Shown in pieces: positions 36,289 through 44,160 of a DNA stretch of 64,000 nucleotides; the stretch's first letter is position 1; each line of letters begins with the position of its first letter. The notes below the pieces were generated by a model. It was not told where the DNA came from, did no database searches, and saw only the letters and a program-made list of their open reading frames with translations. A program made the translations under genes and the position numbers. Origin of the DNA: Acinetobacter suaedae (GTDB lineage Bacteria > Pseudomonadota > Gammaproteobacteria > Pseudomonadales > Moraxellaceae); contig NZ_CP043909.1 in assembly GCF_008630915.1 (NCBI RefSeq), positions 558,001-622,000 of the forward strand, written 5' to 3'.

Positions 36289-37194
36289 TTAATCATCTAA
36301 TGAGAATCTTTTTTTTCTAAATTTCGATTTTAGATTTTCAATAGAGCGTGTGAACCAGTTTTTATCATCCGCAGGTCGAGTCACTTTATTACCATGGTAA
36401 TTTATCTGAGTAGCTTTAGAAAAATCTCCAAATGGTTGAATGATATAGTTTTCAGGGCGATAACCAGCAGATAAAGCTTCTTGATAATATTGGTCAAATA
36501 ATTCAGTTAAGTCTTGTCTTGGATGAGGCATGATTTTTCCATCAAACCAATGTTTTTGGCCAGAAGCTTCAAGTCGGGGAAGTGAATATTTGTGACTAAA
36601 CTGTGTTCCCATATCAGAGTAATGTAAAATTTTTATTTGTTCGATAGGAAGATCTTCACCATCAATATTATTATAAGAACTTTGATAAGATTGAACTAAT
36701 TCAGGTTTATCTTTCAACAACTGCATTAGTTTTTTGTGAGCATCGGGGTCTGCTTGGATATCTTTTAATGGGGGTAAATAGTGTTTTGCCTTTTCACAAT
36801 CCCAAACACAGGTACATAAACGAGCTGAATTCTTGCCTCCTTTTGCAATTACAATAGCTTCATCTGTTTTAGGGTGTGCCCATAACTCTGCAATATCACA
36901 TAGAACAACGACATCTGCGTCCATATAAATCGCGCGGCCTTGATAGTTACATGATTCTGGAATTGCCCATCGAAAACCTGAAAAAGGAGTCGCCCATTTC
37001 TCTGTACGCCAACCTTCCTTGCTATCTTGATTAGTATACCATGGGCTCTTTGGATCATGGCTAAGCTGCATCCATGTAATTTGGACTTGATGTTGAGTAT
37101 GTTTATGGAGGCTATAGTCTAGAACCATCATTTGTTCTAGGTCGCAGTTATTGGGATCACAACCTACAAAAACTTTTATCACTTCATTATTCAT
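36289..37194 (-). CDS. Family 8-like glycosyltransferase
   Basis: Protein of 301 residues. It starts with IKVFVGCDPN, has WATPFSGFRWAIPE in the middle, and the D-x-D motif in IYMDADVVVL (about residues 90-99). A His-containing segment ILHYSDM near 193-199 could be the second metal ligand. The layout is that of GT8-type retaining transferases of lipopolysaccharide cores. It is on the - strand, upstream of the WaaZ-like gene with which it probably forms a transcript. The start is the only sensible ATG. Confidence 0.8.
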   Translation of the reverse strand: MNNEVIKVFVGCDPNNCDLEQMMVLDYSLHKHTQHQVQITWMQLSHDPKSPWYTNQDSKEGWRTEKWATPFSGFRWAIPESCNYQGRAIYMDADVVVLCDIAELWAHPKTDEAIVIAKGGKNSARLCTCVWDCEKAKHYLPPLKDIQADPDAHKKLMQLLKDKPELVQSYQSSYNNIDGEDLPIEQIKILHYSDMGTQFSHKYSLPRLEASGQKHWFDGKIMPHPRQDLTELFDQYYQEALSAGYRPENYIIQPFGDFSKATQINYHGNKVTRPADDKNWFTRSIENLKSKFRKKRFSLDD

Positions 37195-37567
37195 AGTTCA
37201 CAACACTTTTACAAATTAAGAATTAATGCAACAAAGGAGATCATTTATCTTTGATGGATTGCATGCCGAGTTTTATTTCATATTGTAATTATAGCGCTTA
37301 AACTTAGCTAGTGTATTAAGGAATCGTATATCTTAAGAAACAGATAAATTCAAGAGAGGTGGCAACTAAGTATAAGTAAATATAATACTTTTTAGAATGA
37401 ATTTTACAGATAATATGGTGTGTTTTGTAGATGTATGATTATTATTGAGAAATTTTTTTTGTTTAAGGATAACAATATCTTAAATCATGTATACATCAAG
37501 ATAAAAAACAAGTATCCTATGCGCCGCCTAGCTCAACTATCACAGTTTTATTTGTTGAATTAATACT
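37195..37567. other. AT-rich divergent intergenic region in the outer-core locus
   Basis: About 373 bases without a credible gene between two divergently oriented transferase genes. It is very rich in A and T and must hold the promoters for both directions. The one less AT-rich patch (GCGCCGCCTAGC near 37519) has no recognised function. I found no repeat, insertion sequence remnant or broken gene. Confidence 0.6.
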
Positions 37568-38362
37568 ATGAAAAATTATGTTATTAGTCTTGTATCTGCA
37601 AATGAACGTCGTGAACATATCACCTCAGAATTTAGTAAACATGCGATAAAATTTAGTTTTTTTGATGCAATTACACCAGATTTAATTTCTTCTGTAGCAA
37701 AAGACCTTGGGCTAGATATTGTAAATTCAGATTTGAGAAATAGTGAGATTGCTTGTCTGTTAAGCCATGTTGTTTTATGGCAGAAAGCTATAGATGATAA
37801 TCTAGATTATATTGGAATCTTTGAAGATGATATTCATTTAGGTGAACAGGCTAATAAGATATTATCCAATACTAATTGGATTCCTGATAATGCACATATT
37901 ATAAAGGTAGAAGCTTTTTATCCTAAGGTTCTAGCATCAATACGTTCTTCATTTATACCAACTTCTAATCGAAAACTAGTGGCCCTTAAATCTAAGCATA
38001 TGGGAACAGGTGGTTATATATTATCAAACTCAGGAGCGAAAGCATTACTTGCTTTTATAAAAGAGTATAAGAAATTAATTCCAATTGATCATATTATGTT
38101 TAAAGAGTATTTAGTAAAAGGTGAATACAAGGTATATCAAATGATGCCTGCTATTTGTATTCAGGATTTTATTTTGATGCGTAATAATACAACTTTGCCG
38201 AGTTATTTAGCTGAAGATCGAAAAGCAAGAAAAGGTAGCTGTATTAAAATTGAAGAAAAACCTAGTTTACATAAAAAAATTACAAGAGAGTTAACACGTT
38301 TCTTTACGCAGTTCATAAGGCTGTTAAAAGCTGAAGCTATAGTTAAGGTCAAATTCAAATAG
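37568..38362 (+). CDS. Family 25 LPS glycosyltransferase (second)
   Basis: Protein of 264 residues of the GT25 family. It has YVISLVSANERREH at residues 3-16, a segment EIACLLSHVVLWQKAI, and the acidic IGIFEDDIHL. Later GTGGYILSNSGAKALL is also typical. It differs clearly from the other GT25 protein at 33548-34306. The gene is very AT-rich compared with the housekeeping genes around the locus. The C-terminus has a basic region that may contact the membrane. Donor unknown. Confidence 0.87.
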   Translation: MKNYVISLVSANERREHITSEFSKHAIKFSFFDAITPDLISSVAKDLGLDIVNSDLRNSEIACLLSHVVLWQKAIDDNLDYIGIFEDDIHLGEQANKILSNTNWIPDNAHIIKVEAFYPKVLASIRSSFIPTSNRKLVALKSKHMGTGGYILSNSGAKALLAFIKEYKKLIPIDHIMFKEYLVKGEYKVYQMMPAICIQDFILMRNNTTLPSYLAEDRKARKGSCIKIEEKPSLHKKITRELTRFFTQFIRLLKAEAIVKVKFK

Positions 38363-38463
38363 AACTAATTATCTGATTTTTCAAGTTTAAACATTATTTG
38401 GATTGACTAAATACTAGCGAATATTTAAGATTAATCTCTTGTTTTATATATTGTAGGGCTTTC

Positions 38464-39183
38464 ATGTTAACAATTTTTGGCTTCCATACAGACGATAATT
38501 TGTATAGAAAGCATGCCCAAATTTTGCAACGTTCAGCCGAAAAATTTGATATAAATGTACACTTTAGCGAGTTCTCGAAAGACGATTGGCAAAAAATCAT
38601 TGCTTTTAAGCCAGTCTTTATTGCGCAAATGCGCCGAAAGCTTGAGGGGCCTATTCTTTTCGTAGATGCTGACGCAATTATTTTGAAAGATATTCGCCCT
38701 TTTTTTGAATCTATTCAAGAAGATATTGCAGTACATTACATTAATGGTAATCGATTAATTAGTAGTACAATTCTGATTAATGATACTCCAAATGCTAGAT
38801 TATTAATTAATGAGTGGGAGCGTCGACAATTAGAACAACCTGAGCGTTGGGATCAAGTTGTACTCCAAGAATTGATTGATGAATGGGTGGAAGAAAAAAA
38901 GGTAACTTTGAATAAATTACCACCAAATTATACATTTATTTTTGACACATCTCGACGAACTTATGGGGATAGTGTTGAGCCAATTATTGAGCAGCTACAA
39001 GCTAGCCGTGATAAAAGATGGATTGATAAATACAGAAGCAGAAATCGCTTTCATCAGTGGTTAATGCGGATACCTTATTTACTAAAAAGTACACGTAAAA
39101 TTGTAAGTCGTCATAATGTTGTTAATAATCGTGCCGAAAAATTAGGGATTGATGTTCGGATTTCAATTGATGATTTAATTTAA
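38464..39183 (+). CDS. Putative outer-core glycosyltransferase
   Basis: Protein of 239 residues. A probable D-x-D motif lies in ILFVDADAIILKDI (about residues 65-78), which is typical of nucleotide-diphospho-sugar transferases. Upstream is GFHTDDNLYRKHA. The segment WDQVVLQELIDEW also resembles GT8/GT-A acceptor regions. The C-terminal 60 residues are basic. It follows the second GT25 gene by about 100 non-coding bases and ends before a strong terminator. Sugar and linkage cannot be inferred. Confidence 0.75.
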   Translation: MLTIFGFHTDDNLYRKHAQILQRSAEKFDINVHFSEFSKDDWQKIIAFKPVFIAQMRRKLEGPILFVDADAIILKDIRPFFESIQEDIAVHYINGNRLISSTILINDTPNARLLINEWERRQLEQPERWDQVVLQELIDEWVEEKKVTLNKLPPNYTFIFDTSRRTYGDSVEPIIEQLQASRDKRWIDKYRSRNRFHQWLMRIPYLLKSTRKIVSRHNVVNNRAEKLGIDVRISIDDLI

Positions 39184-39200
39184 TATTTCAAGATGATAAA

Positions 39201-39236
39201 AATAAAAGGCTCTAATTATGATTAGAGCCTTTTATT
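39201..39236. terminator. Bidirectional intrinsic terminator in the outer-core locus
   Basis: A 16-bp stem (AATAAAAGGCTCTAAT, loop TATG, ATTAGAGCCTTTTATT) lies between two converging transferase genes. T-rich sequence follows on both strands, so it can end transcripts from each side. Confidence 0.85.
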
Positions 39237-39237
39237 T

Positions 39238-40011
39238 TTATTTAAATTTGGAGCGAATGAAATATCGAAGAATAATAAAGAGCTGTCTTAAGTTTAATTG
39301 CTGGGCTATATTTTTTAACTGTCTTTTTTCTAATAAAAAACAATCTTCTACTTGATTTAAATAATATTTATTATGTAGCTGCTTTTTGTATGGCTTCTTG
39401 CCGCTACTGCCATCTAACCATGAGCCTATAAAATGATGGGTGGCATAATTTTGGGGAAGATCTAGACAGAAATAATTGGAGGAAAAAATATGTAGTGTAT
39501 TTTCTCCATTAGATCCAGATTGATTTATATCCTTGGTTTTATCAATGTTGAATTTAGTGGAAATGATTTCTGAAATAAATGATGTATTAGGTGGTTCTTG
39601 ATCAGAATAAGACTTATTCTTGTAATACGCTAAAATATCTCTAGTTAGACTGTGTTTAGGAATTGCTCCCCATACCGCAGTAAAAGGTAAATTAGTTGAC
39701 TCAAAACCACTAAAAGCTTCATATTTCAAAAAATTATCGATTGGTTGCTTCAGTTCAACATCTGTGTCTAAGTATACCCCCCCAAACTCATATAATGCCC
39801 ATGCACGAACATAATCAGAAACAAAGGCATATTTTTTTTGTTGGTAAGCTGTGCTCGTGAAAATATGGCTATCGATATCAAAGCTTTCCTCATTCCAAAG
39901 AACTAGTTTCCAATCAGGACATTTCTCTTTCCAGCTATTGATATATTGTTGCAATTGTTCAGGAATAGGTTTTCCACCGAACCAGCAATAATGAATAATT
40001 TTAGGAATCAT
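39238..40011 (-). CDS. Glycosyltransferase of the sugar-binding DXD (GT32) family
   Basis: Protein of 257 residues of the Gly_transf_sug type. It begins with IPKIIHYCWFGG at residues 2-13 and carries YVRAWALYEFGGVYLDTDVELK with the D-x-D motif YLDTDVE. Capsular and lipooligosaccharide clusters often contain such transferases. I prefer ATG 40011; a TTG at 40032 would add MFNILFN. It runs on the - strand like the acyltransferase upstream of it. Donor sugar unknown. Confidence 0.87.
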   Translation of the reverse strand: MIPKIIHYCWFGGKPIPEQLQQYINSWKEKCPDWKLVLWNEESFDIDSHIFTSTAYQQKKYAFVSDYVRAWALYEFGGVYLDTDVELKQPIDNFLKYEAFSGFESTNLPFTAVWGAIPKHSLTRDILAYYKNKSYSDQEPPNTSFISEIISTKFNIDKTKDINQSGSNGENTLHIFSSNYFCLDLPQNYATHHFIGSWLDGSSGKKPYKKQLHNKYYLNQVEDCFLLEKRQLKNIAQQLNLRQLFIILRYFIRSKFK

Positions 40012-40086
40012 ATTAAATAAGATATTGAACAATATTCGTAATATAACATTAAATTATCGATATTTTAATGCGCTATTTATATCGGA

Positions 40087-40953
40087 TTATTTATAATGAT
40101 CTTTTTCTAATCCACCTCTAAACCGTTTATACCCCCACATATATTCTGTAGGAAAGCGGTTGATCATCTGTTCAACTGCTTTATTCAGTGCAGTCGTTGC
40201 AACCTCAATATCTCGATCATAGAGTTGAGGATCATTAAGATCATCACAATAGACTTCAAAACCTTCATCATCTTCGCGACGAAAACAGCTTAAGCCCACT
40301 AAACGGCATTGAGTTTTTTGTGCCATTTTACTCGCAAGTGTACTCGTGAGGCAGGGAATTCCAAAAAAAGGAACCACAACACCACCTGAAGGTTGGGGTA
40401 CATGATCGGGCAGAATCACACTAAATCCGCCTTGTTTTAGGTTTTTAAACAAGGCTTTTACCCCATTGGCATCTGTTGGAACCAACGTTGCATTAAGTCG
40501 CTGTCGAGCATGTAAAGCAAAAGCATTAAAGCCACTATCTTTCATTGGTTTGTACATGATGGTTGGAATACCGTATTGGTGTACCCAAGCATTCATCATT
40601 TCCCAAGTTCCGAGGTGTGGTGTAATGATTAAAGCACCTTTAGGATCGTTGAGTGCATCAGTTAAGACTTTTAAGTTATGCACAGTATGAATTTGCTGGA
40701 TGCTCCACTCAGGAGGCATTGCCCAACATTTTCCAGATTCGATATAACTGAGACATTGTTTGATAACACTTTCTCGAGCCATTTTTTCTTTTTGTTCAGC
40801 CGTTAGCTCAGGGTAGGCGAGAGCTAAATTGACTCGAGTTTTCCATAACATACTTTTGTTGGGGTTTTGATTGATAAAGTATGCCGCCACTTTTGCAATA
40901 CTGCGTAAAAATGGTAAAGGTAAAACCCGAAGCAAGGTACGATAAAATGACAT
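40087..40953 (-). CDS. LpxL/LpxM-type lipid A acyltransferase
   Basis: Protein of 288 residues of the lipid A late acyltransferase family. The catalytic motif H-x4-E is seen in PHLGTWEMM. Another conserved region is ILPDHVPQPSGGVVVPFFG. It transfers lauroyl or similar chains from ACP to lipid A at the inner membrane. It stands between the outer-core transferases and aspS, and a small membrane protein gene lies five bases upstream on the same strand. Whether it is the LpxL or LpxM equivalent cannot be settled from motifs. Confidence 0.88.
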   Translation of the reverse strand: MSFYRTLLRVLPLPFLRSIAKVAAYFINQNPNKSMLWKTRVNLALAYPELTAEQKEKMARESVIKQCLSYIESGKCWAMPPEWSIQQIHTVHNLKVLTDALNDPKGALIITPHLGTWEMMNAWVHQYGIPTIMYKPMKDSGFNAFALHARQRLNATLVPTDANGVKALFKNLKQGGFSVILPDHVPQPSGGVVVPFFGIPCLTSTLASKMAQKTQCRLVGLSCFRREDDEGFEVYCDDLNDPQLYDRDIEVATTALNKAVEQMINRFPTEYMWGYKRFRGGLEKDHYK

Positions 40954-40958
40954 GTGAA

Positions 40959-41180
40959 TTAATCTTGCTTATCTGCATTCCCTTTGAGCACCATATAAAT
41001 CAGTGCTGCAAAAATCAGTAAGGCGCCAGCTAAGCTACTGATACAAAAATATAAGATGCGTTGATAAGTGGTCATATTGAAGAGTTCATTCGACAAGATG
41101 TAACGCATGAGAAACCATTGTGCGAGAGAAAACACAATAATAACAATGGTATGTCGACGAACATCTGGGCGCATAGCCAT
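40959..41180 (-). CDS. Small two-helix membrane protein upstream of the acyltransferase
   Basis: Protein of 73 residues with two hydrophobic segments (about 11-25 and 42-65) and charged ends. It lies only five bases upstream of the lipid A acyltransferase on the same strand, so the two are very probably co-transcribed. No family is recognised. I call it a gene because of the membrane pattern and tight coupling. Overlapping frames on the other strand show no such features. Confidence 0.65.
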   Translation of the reverse strand: MAMRPDVRRHTIVIIVFSLAQWFLMRYILSNELFNMTTYQRILYFCISSLAGALLIFAALIYMVLKGNADKQD

Positions 41181-41290
41181 GGGCAGTTACCTTCAATAGA
41201 AAACAGGCTTATTATGCCACTAGCGAACATGATCTCAAAGTATAAATTACCTTGCCTAATAGCTTCCAAAAGAAGAGCGATCATATCGAT

Positions 41291-41317
41291 ATAAAAAACC
41301 CTGCAGAGTGCAGGGTT
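41291..41317 (-). terminator. Intrinsic terminator after aspS
   Basis: A perfect 9-bp stem (AACCCTGCA, loop CTC, TGCAGGGTT on the - strand) is followed by six T residues. It lies 25 bases after the aspS stop. Confidence 0.88.
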
Positions 41318-41341
41318 CTTATCGAATCATAAACTCAAGGT

Positions 41342-43123
41342 TTATTTTTCTTCAGCTTTTGGCTTTTCACGTAAACGAATACCTAGGTCACGCAATTGAT
41401 TTGATTCAACTGGTGCAGGTGCTTGTGTCAATGGACATTCAGCTGTCTTGGTTTTCGGGAATGCAATCACATCACGAATAGAAGATGCGCCTGTCATCAA
41501 CATGATCAAACGATCAAGACCAAATGCCAAACCACCGTGCGGAGGTGCACCGTAACGTAATGCATTGAGTAGGAAGCTAAATTTCTCTTCAGCCTCTTCT
41601 TCACCAATACCTAGAGCCTCAAAAATTGCTTTTTGCATCTCTAAAGTATAGATACGAAGTGAACCACCACCGATTTCAGTACCGTTCAATACCATATCGT
41701 ATGCAACAGAAAGTGCTTCACCTGGATTGTTTTTCACTTCTTCAACACTTGATTTTGGCAGTGTGAATGGATGGTGAACAGAGGTCCATTTGCCATCATC
41801 TGTTTCTTCAAACATTGGGAAGTCAACCACCCAAAGTGGTGCCCATTCACAGGTTGCAAGATTCAAATCATGGCCGATTTTGACACGAAGTGCGCCCATT
41901 GCATCGTTTACGACTTTGGCTTTATCCGCGCCAAAGAATACGATGTCGCCGTTCTCAGCACCAACACGTTTTAATAGATCAAGTACGATTGGCTCGATGA
42001 ACTTAACGATTGGTGATTGTAGACCTTCGATGCCTTTTTCAAGCTCGTTAACTTTAATATAAGCCAAGCCTTTTGCGCCGTAGATACCGACGAATTTGGT
42101 GTATTCGTCAATCGCACTACGTGGTAGCGAACCAGCACCAGGAACGCGTAACGCAACAATACGACCTTTAGGATCTTTCGCAGGGCCAGCGAATACTTTG
42201 AACTCAACGTCTTGCATTAAGTCTGCAACGTCAACCAATTTCAATGGAATACGCATATCCGGTTTGTCAGATGCATAGTCACGCATTGCGTCCGCATAGG
42301 TCATACGTTCAAATTTATCGAATTTTACATTCAACAATTCATCAAACATTTTAACCGTTAAGCCTTCCATTAAATCCATGATGTCATCGTCACTCATGAA
42401 CGATGTTTCAACGTCGATTTGGGTAAATTCAGGCTGGCGATCCGCACGTAAATCTTCGTCACGGAAACATTTAGCGATTTGGTAATAACGATCAATACCG
42501 CCAACCATCAACAATTGTTTGAACAACTGTGGTGATTGTGGAAGTGCGTAGAAGCTACCATTTGAAACACGGCTTGGAACCAAATAGTCACGTGCGCCTT
42601 CAGGGGTTGCACGCGTCAAAATTGGTGTTTCAACGTCTAAGAAACCATGATCTTCAAAATAGTTACGGATCAAATTGGTTACTTTTGAACGGAAGCGTAA
42701 ACGTTCTAGCATTTCTGGACGACGAATGTCCAAGAAACGATATTTCAAACGAATTTCTTCAGAAATATTGGTGTTTTCATCATTCAATGGGAATGGAGGT
42801 GTTTCAGAAGCAGCAAGTACTTCGATTTCTTTACCTAAAACCTCGATTTGACCACTGACCATGTTGGCATTTTCAGTACCAGCATAACGACGGCGAACAC
42901 GACCTGTAATTTTTAAAACGAATTCAGAACGCGCTTTATCAGCAGTTTCAAATGCTTCTGGGGTATCTGGGTCGATAACCACTTGTACGAGACCATCACG
43001 GTCACGCATATCAAGGAAAATTACACCACCATGGTCACGGCGACGGTGGACCCATCCACATAGAGTAACTGTTTGATCGATTTGGGCTTCAGTAAGAGAG
43101 CCACAGTAATGAGTGCGCATCAT
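41342..43123 (-). CDS. aspS: Aspartyl-tRNA synthetase
   Basis: Class II synthetase of 593 residues, the bacterial length that includes the GAD insertion domain. The N-terminal anticodon-binding domain has [20 protein letters not shown]. Motif 2 contains [18 protein letters not shown], and motif 3 is AFGLDRL near residue 540. It charges tRNA-Asp in the cytoplasm. Two start codons follow each other (MMRTHYCG); I keep the first. aspS is the right border of the outer-core locus. Confidence 0.97.
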   Translation of the reverse strand: MMRTHYCGSLTEAQIDQTVTLCGWVHRRRDHGGVIFLDMRDRDGLVQVVIDPDTPEAFETADKARSEFVLKITGRVRRRYAGTENANMVSGQIEVLGKEIEVLAASETPPFPLNDENTNISEEIRLKYRFLDIRRPEMLERLRFRSKVTNLIRNYFEDHGFLDVETPILTRATPEGARDYLVPSRVSNGSFYALPQSPQLFKQLLMVGGIDRYYQIAKCFRDEDLRADRQPEFTQIDVETSFMSDDDIMDLMEGLTVKMFDELLNVKFDKFERMTYADAMRDYASDKPDMRIPLKLVDVADLMQDVEFKVFAGPAKDPKGRIVALRVPGAGSLPRSAIDEYTKFVGIYGAKGLAYIKVNELEKGIEGLQSPIVKFIEPIVLDLLKRVGAENGDIVFFGADKAKVVNDAMGALRVKIGHDLNLATCEWAPLWVVDFPMFEETDDGKWTSVHHPFTLPKSSVEEVKNNPGEALSVAYDMVLNGTEIGGGSLRIYTLEMQKAIFEALGIGEEEAEEKFSFLLNALRYGAPPHGGLAFGLDRLIMLMTGASSIRDVIAFPKTKTAECPLTQAPAPVESNQLRDLGIRLREKPKAEEK

Positions 43124-43260
43124 ATTGAATTATATATCCAAACTATATTGGCTAGAAGGTGAATGCGTAAACAGCGCAGCACCAATGAAGGGGAGATTAT
43201 GCCTTGTTGAGCGTCTTGTCTCAAGTCTTAATATATGTAAACAGATGCTTTGAGAGAAAA

Positions 43261-44025
43261 CTAAGCCTTATAAGCTTTACGATCTAAAAATAATAACAAG
43301 AGACATGCAACCGTAAACAAGATGAGTCCGGTCTGTGTAAATTCATTGATCGATTTTCCAATGAAAAAATAAGGTTCACTCAACCAGATTTCAGACGCAA
43401 TATGACGGCTATAATCCCAAATGGATAATAGTCCGCCAAGGATTGAAATGATGCAGCTTACAATCACAAAAGTTTTAATATTTTGAGGAACAAAGTTATT
43501 TTGTTTATGACTTTGATAGTAATGCCAACACATCCAAAAAATAAAAGGGAGGGCGACAATAGAGGAACCAATTTGTAAGATAAAATGCAATGGATAAGTA
43601 AAGCCGAACAATGAGATTTGTTGAGCAAGTACAGTTTTAAATGCAAACGTGCGAAAGTCGAGGTGGGTTAGTCCATCCCAAATCAAATGTGTTGCTGTTC
43701 CAATGATAATCGCAAAGCAACTCATTAAGCTAAAAGCAATAAAACTGTCAAATGAGTGGATATTTAAATCATCTCGAATTGTAAATAGTCGATAAAGGAC
43801 CGGACGATAAATTAAATACCAAAGTAAACAAAAGAATAGTCCAATCGGTAGGTTTGGAAATAAAACACCAGCCCATTGATGAGTAAGAGTAATATTTTCA
43901 GGTGTAAATAAACGATATAAATCTGGTGTCATACAGCCGATTGCCAATGCTGCAATCGGTAAATGACCTTTGCTGAGTCTGGATAATGGAGGGGCAAGAA
44001 CAGCATGGGACAAGGTAAAAGGCAT
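43261..44025 (-). CDS. DUF4184 family membrane protein
   Basis: Protein of 254 residues with about six membrane segments. The N-terminus MPFTLSHAVLAPPLSRL followed by GCMTPDL and the segment THLIWDGLTH carry the His/Asp pattern typical of DUF4184 and related membrane-bound, metal-hydrolase-like proteins. No function is known. I start at ATG 44025; an upstream start would add MFYNN. It is divergent from the zinc receptor gene and shares its 135-base promoter region. Confidence 0.82.
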   Translation of the reverse strand: MPFTLSHAVLAPPLSRLSKGHLPIAALAIGCMTPDLYRLFTPENITLTHQWAGVLFPNLPIGLFFCLLWYLIYRPVLYRLFTIRDDLNIHSFDSFIAFSLMSCFAIIIGTATHLIWDGLTHLDFRTFAFKTVLAQQISLFGFTYPLHFILQIGSSIVALPFIFWMCWHYYQSHKQNNFVPQNIKTFVIVSCIISILGGLLSIWDYSRHIASEIWLSEPYFFIGKSINEFTQTGLILFTVACLLLLFLDRKAYKA

Positions 44026-44115
44026 ATTGTTATAAAACAAGTTTTATAAAATCATGGAGCCACAGTGTAGCAAATGTTTTTTTCAACTATGTTTTTTATT
44101 GCAAAATAAATGAAA

Positions 44116-44130
44116 TGTTATAGTATAACA
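44116..44130. promoter_or_regulatory. Zur operator (zinc uptake regulator box)
   Basis: A perfect palindrome TGTTATAGTATAACA, matching the GTTATAnnATAAC core of gammaproteobacterial Zur sites. It ends 30 bases before the start of the zinc receptor gene and lies in the divergent region shared with the DUF4184 gene. Zur with bound zinc would repress from this site; low zinc would release expression. Confidence 0.8.
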
Positions 44131-44160
44131 ATCAATATTTGAGCTGATCCGAGACACGGT

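Noticed and set aside
41061..41294. Two overlapping open frames (+ and -) near the small membrane protein gene
   Set aside because: They overlap the better-supported two-helix membrane protein and have no ribosome binding site or family features.
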